Assembly (NCBI RefSeq): GCF_002007205.1
Contig: NZ_LAZS01000005.1
Span: 558,001-622,000, forward strand
Length of the DNA: 64,000 nucleotides
From: Ensifer adhaerens
GTDB lineage: Bacteria; Pseudomonadota; Alphaproteobacteria; Rhizobiales; Rhizobiaceae
Direction of reading: 5' to 3'
Shown: positions 1-7,963 of the stretch, one piece after another
How positions within the stretch are numbered: the first letter of the stretch is position 1
Layout of the letters: each line of letters opens with the position of its first letter
Made by a program: the position numbers and the translations under genes
Notes under the pieces: model-generated
The model's input: only the letters and a program-made list of their open reading frames with translations
Databases searched by the model: none
Told to the model about the DNA's origin: nothing

Positions 1-30
1 GAACCATCCCGCCAACCAGAGGTAGGCACC

Positions 31-1554
31 ATGGGAAAACCCAAAGCTCCGAAGCCGCCGGATCCGCGCGAAACCGCGTCGGCGCAGACCGCAGCCAACA
101 TCGGAACCGCAATAGCCAATGGGACACTCGGCAACATCAACCAGGTAACGCCCGACGGTAGCCTGACTTACTCCCAGACGGGTTCGACGAAGTGGGCCGA
201 CCCGCTGAACGGCAAGGTCTACGACTTGCCGAACTGGACTGCGACGCAGACACTCTCGCCGGCGCAGCAGGCGATCAAGGACCAGACAGACGCGGCCGAA
301 AAGAACATGGCGACGCTCGCCAACAACCAGTCGGCGCGGCTGAACGATCTGCTCGGGCGCCCGATCGATCTTTCGGGCGCGCCGGCTGCCGGCAACCCCA
401 GCACAATCAACCTGCCGCAGTACCAGCAATATGGTCCGGGCCCGACGCTGCAGACGACGCTGCCGAACACCGGGAACGTTCAAGGCGCAGTTGCGAACGC
501 CGGTGCAATACAGACTTCGCTCGGCAACGCTGGGGAGGTTAAGCGAAATTACGAGACCAACTTCGACACCAAGCGCTACGAGGATGCGCTGATGGCGCGC
601 ATGAACCCGCAACTCGACCGGGACCGCGCGGCGCTGGAAACACAGCTTGCCAACCAGGGGCTGCAGCCGGGCTCCGAAGCCTATAACCGGGCGATCGACC
701 AGGCAAGCCGGCAGGCGAACGACGCCCGGTTCGGGGCAATCCTTAATGCGGGGCAGGAGCAATCCCGTCTTGTCGGGCTGGCGCAGCAAGCCGCCTCCTT
801 CGAGAATGCGGCACAACAGCAGGCTCATGGCCAGATGCTGCAAAGCGGCCAGTTCGCCAACCAGGCGCAGAACCAACAGTACACACAGAATGCCAACAAT
901 ATGCAACTGGCGAATGCGGCGCAGCAGCAGAACTTCAACCAGGCGCTGGCAGCGGCGGGATTCAGCAACGACGCCCTGCAGCAGATGCACCAGAACAGCC
1001 AATCGACGGCGGCAGCGAACAATACATTGAAGGACCAGACCTTCAACGCCCAGCAGGCGCAGCTCGCGGCACAGAACGCGGCGCGGACGCAATATCTCAA
1101 CGAGATGTATGCCCAGCGCAACCAGCCGATCAACGAGATCTCCAGCCTGCTTTCGGGCGCCCAGGTGAGCAACCCGAACTTCGTGCCGACGCAAGGGCAG
1201 AGGATCGCGCCGGTGGACTATGCCGGTATGGTGCAGCAGGACTATCAGAACCGAGTAGCTGCTTACAACGACAGGCGCGAGGGCATTGGAGGCATGATGC
1301 AGAACTTCCTCGGCCTGCTGCCCAAGCCATCGGATCGACGCCTGAAGAAGAACATCAAGAAGGTCGGCAAGCTCGACGGACATTCGCTCTACGAGTACCG
1401 CTACAGGGATGAGCCGGGGCGTGGCCCGAAACATGTCGGCGTGATGGCGCAGGAGGTGGAAAAGACCCGCCCGGATGCCGTCAGTCGCGGCCCGGACGGC
1501 ATGCGTAGTGTCGACTACGGACGGCTTTTCGCCGCGGGACGGAAGAAGCGGTAG
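31..1554 (+). CDS. Phage virion/ejection-type protein with C-terminal S74 chaperone domain
   Basis: This 507-residue protein is Gln-, Asn- and Ala-rich through its middle (about residues 210-370), with many QQ and NQ pairs and predicted helical character, like internal virion or DNA-transfer proteins of short-tailed phages. Residues about 435-505 match the intramolecular chaperone (peptidase S74) domain: a DRRLKKNI start, then YEYRY and HVGVMAQEVE, and a final VDYGRLF. That domain normally trimerises and auto-cleaves from tail fibres or spikes, usually just before its conserved Ser/Asp region; here it follows a LLPKPSDRR stretch. The start has an AGGTAGG ribosome-binding site. The exact virion role is inferred. 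Confidence 0.75.
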   Translation: MGKPKAPKPPDPRETASAQTAANIGTAIANGTLGNINQVTPDGSLTYSQTGSTKWADPLNGKVYDLPNWTATQTLSPAQQAIKDQTDAAEKNMATLANNQSARLNDLLGRPIDLSGAPAAGNPSTINLPQYQQYGPGPTLQTTLPNTGNVQGAVANAGAIQTSLGNAGEVKRNYETNFDTKRYEDALMARMNPQLDRDRAALETQLANQGLQPGSEAYNRAIDQASRQANDARFGAILNAGQEQSRLVGLAQQAASFENAAQQQAHGQMLQSGQFANQAQNQQYTQNANNMQLANAAQQQNFNQALAAAGFSNDALQQMHQNSQSTAAANNTLKDQTFNAQQAQLAAQNAARTQYLNEMYAQRNQPINEISSLLSGAQVSNPNFVPTQGQRIAPVDYAGMVQQDYQNRVAAYNDRREGIGGMMQNFLGLLPKPSDRRLKKNIKKVGKLDGHSLYEYRYRDEPGRGPKHVGVMAQEVEKTRPDAVSRGPDGMRSVDYGRLFAAGRKKR

Positions 1555-1665
1555 CCCCCGACTGAGCGCCTTCGAGACGAGAAAAAACCTCAATAGCTGA
1601 AGCGCTCGGGCGTCCGGTTCAACCAAACGCCGAGCGCTCGGTGGACGCTTTCATGGAGAAACCCC

Positions 1666-3330
1666 ATGCCCAGAACTGGCGGCGTTTATTCGCCTCCCGC
1701 CGGCACCAAAGGCGTGCCGAACACGACCATTCAAAGCGTGCCCTACAACACGCTGATCGATGACCTGACAGCCGACGCCAACGCGCCGCGCCCCGTGACC
1801 GCTGGCGGGACGGGCGCAACCTCGGCAAGCGCTGCGCGCACGGCGCTCGGGCTTGAGATCGGCACGAAAGTGCAGGCCCAGAACGCAGGTTTGCAATCGA
1901 TCGCCGGTCTTACGACCGTAGAGAACAACATGCTCTACACGACAGGCAGCGACCTTTACGCAACCACGGCGCTGACGCCGTTTGCCAGGACCATCCTCGA
2001 CGATGCGGACGCGGCGACGATGAGAGCGACGCTCGGACTCGCGAGCATCGCATCGTCGGGGTCTGCGAGCGACTTGGCAACCGGTACGATCGCGGACGCT
2101 CGTCTGCCGACGTCGCAATCAGGGAAGACTTTTACCTCAGCGATAACTGCCGCCAGCCTGCTCACCACCGCCGCCAACCAGGGTATTGAGCTTGGGCCGG
2201 CGGGGATAGCAAATACACCGTTCATCGACTTCCATTCGTCTGGCGCAAACACTGACTACGACGCGCGTATTTTGGCATCCGGAGGTACAGGCGCCACTGG
2301 AAATGGTGCTCTAACATACACCTCTCATGGAGGTCACAATTTCCAAGGGTTCGCAGTTTTCAACAGCACTGGAACATTCGGCGGTACTCTCACCGGAAAC
2401 CAGGTCATCACTACCAATGGCGAGTTTATCGCCAAGGCGAGCGGTGATCGTCTTTTGTGGTTCCGCACGCCCACGGATGTGAACCGAGGTCTGGTTTATC
2501 ATCAGAACTCTACCGGCTCCCTTCGCCTGTCGCTGTTCAATACTTCAGGCGTGTTTTCTCAGGAGTTTGGTGTTTACGAGGATGGCCGGGGTATTTGGTC
2601 CGGGCACGTTATGCGTGTCGGGGGCGCCGCCGCTTCTGGTGAGATCCAGATATTTACCAATGACACCACTGACAGTTACCGCATGATTGGTGACAATGGA
2701 GGCGGCCTTTTCATCCAGAAATCCAATGACCGCTTTGGCACAAATGCCACCACACTCATGTCGTGGAATGCGGCAGGTGAGACGGATTTCTTCAGTACGA
2801 TCTACTGCAATGCCATCGTCACCAAGAACAATGGCAACAGCCTCAACGTCAAGGTCGGCGATGATGCCTGGATCGGCGACATGAATGCCCCAAACTCTAT
2901 TCGGGTTTGGGGGCAACAGGCTGGCAATGCCGGATGGATCAGATTTGGTGGCGCACAGAACGGTTTCGGCGTCGATGCGGGATCGCCAGACGTCATCCGC
3001 TATGCGGGTTGGTTGCTGCAAACGGACGGTAACCAGTACATTCCCTATGCTGGGTTGTTCCTGCATCAGATGTTTGAGCAGAAAGCCGGTGTCTACAGCG
3101 GTTCAAGTCGTGACGAAACAAACTTCCCGCTTGGGCATCTCATCATGGTTTCCACGGGCAATGGTGACGTCAGAGAACGGAACTCTGCCCACGCGATTTA
3201 TCTCAATTCCAACTATGCCTACTCCCTGAGCCCCGATGGTGGCCAACTTGCTGGAACTTGGCGCGCTCGTGGCGGCTACGATTCGCCTGGGACAGGTGCA
3301 TGGGTCTACAACTTCGTGAGGACGGCGTGA
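1666..3330 (+). CDS. Phage tail fibre protein
   Basis: This 554-residue protein begins with a short structured head (MPRTGGVYSPPAGTKG) followed by the repeat-like GGTGATSASAARTALGL motif, which is typical of tail-fibre shafts that precede receptor-binding regions. The remainder is rich in Gly, Ser, Thr and Asn, lacks cysteine-rich or enzymatic motifs, and looks like a beta-rich fibre. There is a GGAG site 9 bases before the ATG. Its stop overlaps the start of the next gene (TGATG), consistent with translational coupling to a fibre-associated protein. The 3' half (about 2240-3250) is lower in GC than the surroundings, as expected for a fast-evolving receptor-binding tip. Confidence 0.8.
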   Translation: MPRTGGVYSPPAGTKGVPNTTIQSVPYNTLIDDLTADANAPRPVTAGGTGATSASAARTALGLEIGTKVQAQNAGLQSIAGLTTVENNMLYTTGSDLYATTALTPFARTILDDADAATMRATLGLASIASSGSASDLATGTIADARLPTSQSGKTFTSAITAASLLTTAANQGIELGPAGIANTPFIDFHSSGANTDYDARILASGGTGATGNGALTYTSHGGHNFQGFAVFNSTGTFGGTLTGNQVITTNGEFIAKASGDRLLWFRTPTDVNRGLVYHQNSTGSLRLSLFNTSGVFSQEFGVYEDGRGIWSGHVMRVGGAAASGEIQIFTNDTTDSYRMIGDNGGGLFIQKSNDRFGTNATTLMSWNAAGETDFFSTIYCNAIVTKNNGNSLNVKVGDDAWIGDMNAPNSIRVWGQQAGNAGWIRFGGAQNGFGVDAGSPDVIRYAGWLLQTDGNQYIPYAGLFLHQMFEQKAGVYSGSSRDETNFPLGHLIMVSTGNGDVRERNSAHAIYLNSNYAYSLSPDGGQLAGTWRARGGYDSPGTGAWVYNFVRTA

Positions 3331-3818
3331 TGTCATCAATGTCTTTGAATACGGTCTATACCGTTCGCGCCACTCAAGAAGACAGTACCTACAACATCCA
3401 TTGCAACATTACGGATTATCTGGGTGAAGCCTACGACACCGACTATTGTAGTCGTCCCGATGACGATGTCGGCCTCAACCCCACCATCCGTCAGTGGTTG
3501 CGCGACAATCCCGACTTCCAGATCGAAGCCTACACACCGCCAGATCCGCCGACGGAAGACGAGTTACGGCAACGGATGCCCAGTCTGACGGCCCGTCAAC
3601 TCCGCCTCGGCCTGGTCAACGCCAGTATCTCCCCCTTGACCGTGACCGCGACGATTGCCGCTATGCCGGCTGGCCCGGGTCGGGACAAGGCGCAAATCGA
3701 GTGGGAATACGCGACCACGTTCAACCGTACGCATCCGTTGATCGCGATCGTTGGTGCAGCGCTTGATCTTTCCGATGCCCAGATCGATGTCCTGTGGGGC
3801 GCTGCGTCCGCGCTTTAA
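3330..3818 (+). CDS. Phage protein following the tail fibre, possible fibre assembly protein
   Basis: The ATG at 3330 shares a base with the tail fibre stop, giving a 162-residue protein; the longer open frame upstream lies inside the fibre gene and is not used. The protein is acidic in its first half, with a proline-rich stretch (YTPPDPPTEDEL) followed by a helical region beginning MPSLTARQLRLGLV. Similar small proteins after fibre genes often serve as fibre chaperones or assembly factors. I do not see a motif that proves this, so the role is inferred from position and coupling. Confidence 0.6.
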   Translation: MSSMSLNTVYTVRATQEDSTYNIHCNITDYLGEAYDTDYCSRPDDDVGLNPTIRQWLRDNPDFQIEAYTPPDPPTEDELRQRMPSLTARQLRLGLVNASISPLTVTATIAAMPAGPGRDKAQIEWEYATTFNRTHPLIAIVGAALDLSDAQIDVLWGAASAL

Positions 3819-3843
3819 CCGGAGTATCTCCAAAAGGTGAACC

Positions 3844-4677
3844 ATGAACAGAGCGGCATTTCACGCGGCCCTGCGCGATCCCGCGTCGGGTGATTTCAAA
3901 ACCTATTCCGTAAAGCAATTCGAAAGCCTGGAGGCAATTGTCCTGGAGGGGCGCCGGCGCGCTGTAAGCCTTTGCCATCTGGCCGCGATCCTCGCGGAGG
4001 CTCATCACGAAACCGGCGGTATGATGCGGCCGATCGAGGAGAACCTGAACTATTCGGCAAGGCGGCTCACGCAGGTTTGGCCGGCCAGGTTTCCCACACT
4101 TGCGAGCGCCGAGCCCTATGCCGGCAATCCGCGCAGGCTTGCGAACCGGGTTTATGGCGGGCGGCTTGGCAATGTCGAAGACGACGACGGCTGGGTGTTT
4201 CGCGGGCGCGGGCTGGCGCAAATCACCGGGCGCGCGAACTATCGCAAGTTTGGTCTCGCGGAAACGCCGGATCGAGCCTGCGATCCGGCAACGGCCATTC
4301 GCATCCTCTTCGACGGCATGGTGCACGGGCTTTTCACGGGCAAGCGGCTGACCGATTTCGACACAGCCGATAGCCGACCTCCGGCGGCGACCGGCTATCG
4401 TTATGCCGCCTCGCGAGCGATTATCAACGGCGATATCAGGCAGAACGGGCCGAAGATCGAGGCCTACGGCCGCGCCTTCGAAGCGGCGCTGCGTGCGGCG
4501 GGATATGGTCGCGAGAGCGCTTCGACCGATCCGGCCGTCGTTGTGGTCCTGCGGCCCGGCGCAGTCGAAAAGGCGCCCGGCGCGGAAGGCGTTAACGCCT
4601 CGCAAGGGGCCAAATTCAATCGCCTGCGCCGTCTCATCGAGGCGGCTGCCGCGTTTCTTGCGCGGTGGGCGAAATGA
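3844..4677 (+). CDS. Phage endolysin, glycoside hydrolase family 19 (chitinase-like)
   Basis: A 277-residue cytoplasmic enzyme without a signal peptide, expected to cut peptidoglycan at the end of the lytic cycle. The GH19 fold is marked by HHETGG (general acid Glu near residue 59), by NLNYSA, and by the strongly conserved FRGRGLAQITGR(A)NY block near residues 119-134. The final ~60 residues are probably a linker plus a small tail. It precedes holin- and spanin-like genes and its TGA overlaps the next ATG (ATGA), so the lysis genes are translationally coupled. Family assignment is firm; the exact bond cut is not known from sequence. Confidence 0.88.
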   Translation: MNRAAFHAALRDPASGDFKTYSVKQFESLEAIVLEGRRRAVSLCHLAAILAEAHHETGGMMRPIEENLNYSARRLTQVWPARFPTLASAEPYAGNPRRLANRVYGGRLGNVEDDDGWVFRGRGLAQITGRANYRKFGLAETPDRACDPATAIRILFDGMVHGLFTGKRLTDFDTADSRPPAATGYRYAASRAIINGDIRQNGPKIEAYGRAFEAALRAAGYGRESASTDPAVVVVLRPGAVEKAPGAEGVNASQGAKFNRLRRLIEAAAAFLARWAK

Positions 4678-4877
4678 GTGCTGTCGTCATCCGTATCCTG
4701 CTTCGCTACGGCGCGGGCCTGCTCGTCGCCAAGGGACTGTTGGCACCGGACGCAGGCCTGGTGCTTGCCGACGATCCGGACGTGCAGATGCTGATTGAGG
4801 TTGGCATGGGCCTTAGTGCGGGCCTCCTCTCGGAGTGCTGGTACGTGCTCGCACGAAGCCTTGGCTGGGCGAAATGA
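4674..4877 (+). CDS. Small holin-like membrane protein
   Basis: This 67-residue protein starts at an ATG overlapping the endolysin stop. It contains two hydrophobic stretches: residues about 3-22 (VVIRILLRYGAGLLVAKGLL) and about 38-58, separated by an acidic DDPD turn. That size, topology and position between endolysin and spanin genes suggest a holin or other lysis accessory protein. No family-defining motif was recognised, so the call rests on context. Confidence 0.55.
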   Translation: MSAVVIRILLRYGAGLLVAKGLLAPDAGLVLADDPDVQMLIEVGMGLSAGLLSECWYVLARSLGWAK

Positions 4878-5119
4878 TGTTTGCCTGGCCCAAGCTCCTT
4901 ATCGGCGGCCTTCTCCTCGTCGGTCTCGCCTGGCTCATCCATGAAATCCGCGCGGACGGCGCCCGATCCTACGCCAATGCCATCGAAAGGCAGAACAATG
5001 ACGCTCAGAACCGCGCTCGCGAGAGGCGCCTTGATTACGATTCTTGCATTGATGCTGGCAGGCTGTGGGATTTCGCGTCCGGCCAGTGTTCCGGGCCTGC
5101 GCGCCGTGGTCGGAACTGA
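4874..5119 (+). CDS. Rz-like inner-membrane spanin (i-spanin)
   Basis: An 81-residue protein whose ATG overlaps the stop of the holin-like gene. It has one N-terminal membrane helix (about residues 4-22, KLLIGGLLLVGLAWLI) followed by a charged helical periplasmic segment rich in Arg, Asn and Gln (ANAIERQNNDAQNRARERR), the layout of Rz proteins. A second gene, encoding a lipoprotein, starts inside it in the +1 frame (4998-5255). That nested arrangement is the classic Rz/Rz1 signature, and it supports the assignment more strongly than the sequence itself. Confidence 0.65.
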   Translation: MMFAWPKLLIGGLLLVGLAWLIHEIRADGARSYANAIERQNNDAQNRARERRLDYDSCIDAGRLWDFASGQCSGPARRGRN

Positions 5120-5255
5120 TCTTGTCGGAGCGCGCGGAGCGTCGCCGGCCGACCAGCGCCGGATCGACCGCACGGTCGTCGGCCTTTGTGCCGCAGATAT
5201 ATGGACAAAGGCCGAATGCGCGAAGCACGGGGAGGATGATCATGTCGCAGGCTGA
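4998..5255 (+). CDS. Rz1-like outer-membrane spanin lipoprotein (o-spanin), overlapping the i-spanin gene
   Basis: An 85-residue protein that begins inside the Rz-like gene in the +1 frame and runs past its end. It carries a short basic N-terminus, a hydrophobic core and a lipobox (ALMLAGC) near residues 16-22, so the mature protein should be an outer-membrane-anchored lipoprotein. Unlike coliphage Rz1 it is not especially Pro-rich; the mature part contains two more Cys (LCAADIW and AECAKHG). Its end overlaps the DUF1515 start by 14 bases. The pairing with the upstream membrane protein suggests they bridge the envelope for the last step of lysis. Confidence 0.62.
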   Translation: MTLRTALARGALITILALMLAGCGISRPASVPGLRAVVGTDLVGARGASPADQRRIDRTVVGLCAADIWTKAECAKHGEDDHVAG

Positions 5256-5616
5256 AATCGACATTATCGTTCATCGCCAATTGGGAGAGCTGGTCGCGGG
5301 TATGCGCGGCTTGCAGGAGTCCATTCATCGGATCGAGGATGGCGCCAGGCGGGCGGAAGACAAGTCTGCCGCCAGTCAGGCCAGCGTTCACCGGCGCATG
5401 GATCAGCTCTCCGAGCGGGTCAACGAGCTCGAGGCGTCGACTTCTGCGATCGGAGCCGAAATCTCGGACATGAAGCCCGTGACCGATGATGTCAGGCGGT
5501 GGAAGCTCATGGGCATCGGTGCGCTTGGGGTGACCGGCATTGCCGCGATGGCCCTTGGCGTCAGCTTCGCCGAAGCGATCCGGCGGATCGTGTTCGTGAT
5601 CGCAGGCAAAGCCTAG
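5242..5616 (+). CDS. DUF1515 family phage membrane protein
   Basis: This 124-residue protein is read from the ATG at 5242, which has GGAGG six bases upstream; in-frame upstream codons lie in the spanin gene. The first ~85 residues are hydrophilic and helical with heptad-like spacing (a likely coiled coil: HRRMDQLSERVNELEAS), and residues about 90-120 form a hydrophobic membrane segment. DUF1515 proteins are found in rhizobial prophages and gene-transfer-like clusters with no established function. Position at the end of the lysis cassette suggests a lysis or lysis-timing accessory role, which is inference. Confidence 0.65.
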   Translation: MSQAEIDIIVHRQLGELVAGMRGLQESIHRIEDGARRAEDKSAASQASVHRRMDQLSERVNELEASTSAIGAEISDMKPVTDDVRRWKLMGIGALGVTGIAAMALGVSFAEAIRRIVFVIAGKA

Positions 5617-5648
5617 TGGGCTGGGCCCTCCGGTCCTGCCTAGTCAAT

Positions 5649-5686
5649 AAAAGCGCCGCGCACCCGAAAGGGTGCGCGGCGCTTTT
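5649..5686 (+). terminator. Strong intrinsic terminator after the phage late operon
   Basis: A perfect 17-base inverted repeat (5649-5665 and 5670-5686) with a GAAA tetraloop starts in an A-run and ends in TTTT. It would terminate the phage genes and, read from the other strand, the minus-strand regulator that ends at 5725. Confidence 0.9.
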
Positions 5687-5724
5687 CTCGTTTGGCGCTC
5701 CGGAGCGGCTCCGCCTAACGGTGC

Positions 5725-6765
5725 CTACACGGCTGGTATCGGATTCACGGTTGCGCCCAACACGCGTCCTCCATCGGAAACCGAGAAGCGAAGGCGGTAC
5801 TCCTTCGGCGAGAGGCCAAGGATCTTGCGGAAGATCTTGCGATAGGCGTTGGTATCGTCATAGCCGCTTTGCCAGGCGACCTGCTCGATCGAGAGATGCG
5901 AGCGCTCCAGGAGATCGCGGGACTTGGCGATCCGCAGCCGCTGGCAATATTCGGTCGGGTTGAAGCCGGTCGCCTTCTGGAAACGGCGCAGGAAGGTGCG
6001 GTCGCCGAGCCCGGCGCGGTCGGCCATCATCTGCAGGGTGACGCCCTTGGTGTTGGTGCCGTGCAGCCAGTGCTGGATCTTCAGGATGATCGTGTCGCCA
6101 TGGTCGAGCTTCGGCGCAAAGACACTGTAGTAGCTCTGCTCGCGTGCGCCGGGATCGATGATCATGTAACGCGCTGTCGCCAGCATGACGTCTGTCCCCA
6201 GAAACCGGTCGACGAGTTTCAGCCCGAGATCGATCCAGGCCATCATGCCGCCTGCTGTGATGATGTCGCCTTCGTCGATCAGCAGCCTGTCCGTGTCTAC
6301 GCGGATATCGCCGTAGCGCCCGGCGATCAGGTCCTGGTGCGACCAATGTGTGGTGATGGTGCGGCCGGCGGCGAGACCGGATTCGGCCAGCAGATAGGCG
6401 CCGCCGCAGACGGAGCAGATGGTGGTGCCGCGCTGATGCTGCTCGCGCACGAAGGCGGGCAGGGCGCCGATGCGGTCGCCGACCGGCAGGTCGGAGAGCG
6501 TGGGCGGCAAGATCAGGGCCACCAGACCCGGGGAAGGGCCTTCGTGGATGTCGCGTGACTTTGCCACCGATCCGTCTTCCTGAAGCTTCCAATGGCTGAT
6601 GCGGATCTGCGGCGCATCCCTGCCGCTCTGCTCGATCGACTGCATGCTCGCGACCTGGAACATGTCGGTCAGCCCATGGATCGCCGACATCAGGGCGCGG
6701 GGGTAGACGACGATACCGATCTCCGCCGGTTCGCTTGTCGCTCGTTTTGTCACTTCTGCCCCCAT
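5725..6765 (-). CDS. GlxA-family transcriptional regulator (DJ-1/PfpI domain plus AraC HTH)
   Basis: A 346-residue regulator. Residues about 15-190 form the class I glutamine-amidotransferase-like DJ-1/PfpI domain, with the nucleophile-elbow sequence CSVCGGAYLLAESGLAAGR and THW as in other GlxA regulators. Residues about 240-330 are an AraC double helix-turn-helix (LGDRTFLRRFQKATGFNPTEY, then IEQVAWQSGYDDTNAYRKIF). It is divergent from the exported alpha/beta hydrolase gene at 6873, with about 107 bases between starts, so it is a candidate regulator of that gene and of the following MBL gene. The effector is unknown. Confidence 0.88.
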   Translation of the reverse strand: MGAEVTKRATSEPAEIGIVVYPRALMSAIHGLTDMFQVASMQSIEQSGRDAPQIRISHWKLQEDGSVAKSRDIHEGPSPGLVALILPPTLSDLPVGDRIGALPAFVREQHQRGTTICSVCGGAYLLAESGLAAGRTITTHWSHQDLIAGRYGDIRVDTDRLLIDEGDIITAGGMMAWIDLGLKLVDRFLGTDVMLATARYMIIDPGAREQSYYSVFAPKLDHGDTIILKIQHWLHGTNTKGVTLQMMADRAGLGDRTFLRRFQKATGFNPTEYCQRLRIAKSRDLLERSHLSIEQVAWQSGYDDTNAYRKIFRKILGLSPKEYRLRFSVSDGGRVLGATVNPIPAV

Positions 6766-6872
6766 CGTTGTCAGCTTTGCCGGTCGAGAGGTTAGGCCTG
6801 CCGATTTATCAATTCAACCATCGCTTCCACGGGATGGAGGCCTAAGCAACAGAGATCGAAGAGGTGAGGACG

Positions 6873-7889
6873 ATGACACAGGCAAGAGCAGTTTCCGCAA
6901 GCGTTTCCAATGGCCTTTCGCGCCGCACGGTTCTGTCGGCCGCATTTGGTGCCGCCGCCACCGTAGCCGCAGTCAATGCCATGAACACGCCGGCCAAGGC
7001 CGCATCCACCACTGCATCAACCGCCGGCGTGTCCGGCACCGAGGGAGCAAACACCATGGGCAGCCACATCATCACCCGCGATGGCGTCGAGATCTATTAC
7101 AAGGACTGGGGCCCGAAGGATGGCCCGGTCGTCGTGCTCAGCCACGGCTGGCCGCTGTCGTCCGACAGCTGGGAAGCGCAGGCCTTTCATCTCGCCAATA
7201 ACGGCTTCCGCGTCGTCACCCATGACCGCCGTGGCCACGGCCGCTCGTCGCAGCCCTGGGACGGCAACGACATGGACCACTATGCCGACGATCTCGCCGA
7301 TCTGATCAATACGCTCGATCTGAAGGGCATCTTCCTGGCCGGGTTTTCGACCGGCGGCGGCGAGATCAGCCGCTATATCGGCCGCCACGGCACCAGCCGG
7401 ATCGCCAAGGCCGGTTTGATCTCGGCGGTGCCGCCGTTGATGGTCAAGACCGACAGGAACCCTGGCGGATTGCCGAAGGACGTGTTCGACGGCCTGCAGG
7501 CGGCCAGCCTCAAGGATCGCTCGAAGCTCTACCGCGACATCGCCTCCGGTCCGTTCTTCGGCTTCAACCGCCCGGGTGCGGTCGCCTCGCAGGGCATGAT
7601 CGACAGTTTCTGGCTGCAGGGCATGATGGGTGGCCACAAGAACACCTACGACTCGATCGCCGCCTTCTCGCAGACCGACTTCACCGAGGACCTGAAGAAG
7701 TTCGACGTGCCGACCTTGATCATCCATGGCGATGACGACCAGATCGTGCCGATCGACGCGGCCGCACGGGCCTCGAAGACGCTGGTGCCGCATGCGGAAC
7801 TCAAGGTCTATGCCGGCGCGCCGCACGGCATCACCGATACCCACAAGGACCAGCTCAACGCCGACCTGCTCGCCTTCGCCAGGGCCTGA
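6873..7889 (+). CDS. Exported alpha/beta hydrolase, cofactor-free haloperoxidase-like
   Basis: A 338-residue hydrolase. The ATG at 6873 is preferred over the GTG at 6864 because the GAGGTGAGGA Shine-Dalgarno region covers the latter. A twin-arginine signal (SRRTVLS, then an Ala-rich hydrophobic core and AKAAS) suggests Tat export. The mature part is a non-heme chloroperoxidase-type fold: LSHGWPLS oxyanion region, nucleophile Ser in GFSTGGGE (near residue 158), acid Asp in [10 protein letters not shown] and His in GAPHG. Such enzymes hydrolyse esters or form peracids; the natural substrate is not deducible. The next gene also carries a Tat signal, so the two may act together in the periplasm. 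Confidence 0.85.
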   Translation: MTQARAVSASVSNGLSRRTVLSAAFGAAATVAAVNAMNTPAKAASTTASTAGVSGTEGANTMGSHIITRDGVEIYYKDWGPKDGPVVVLSHGWPLSSDSWEAQAFHLANNGFRVVTHDRRGHGRSSQPWDGNDMDHYADDLADLINTLDLKGIFLAGFSTGGGEISRYIGRHGTSRIAKAGLISAVPPLMVKTDRNPGGLPKDVFDGLQAASLKDRSKLYRDIASGPFFGFNRPGAVASQGMIDSFWLQGMMGGHKNTYDSIAAFSQTDFTEDLKKFDVPTLIIHGDDDQIVPIDAAARASKTLVPHAELKVYAGAPHGITDTHKDQLNADLLAFARA

Positions 7890-7963
7890 CGGTTGCTCGC
7901 CGGAGCCGCCCCGGAGGTAGCGCCGGCACTCTATGTCAAACGTTTCAGCCAAGGACCAGAGCC

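Larger units (their letters stand above)
1..5616 (+). mobile_element. Right-hand (late) end of a prophage, truncated by the window edge
   Basis: Eight consecutive plus-strand genes form a phage late module in the usual order: S74-domain virion protein, tail fibre, fibre-associated protein, endolysin, holin-like protein, spanin pair and DUF1515 protein. Stops and starts overlap by one or four bases between several of them. The next gene, at 5725, is a minus-strand host regulator, so the boundary lies roughly between 5616 and 5725. No integrase, repressor, portal or terminase gene is visible, and no tRNA or obvious attachment repeat can be identified in the short junction. Whether the element is intact cannot be judged from here. 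Confidence 0.85.
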
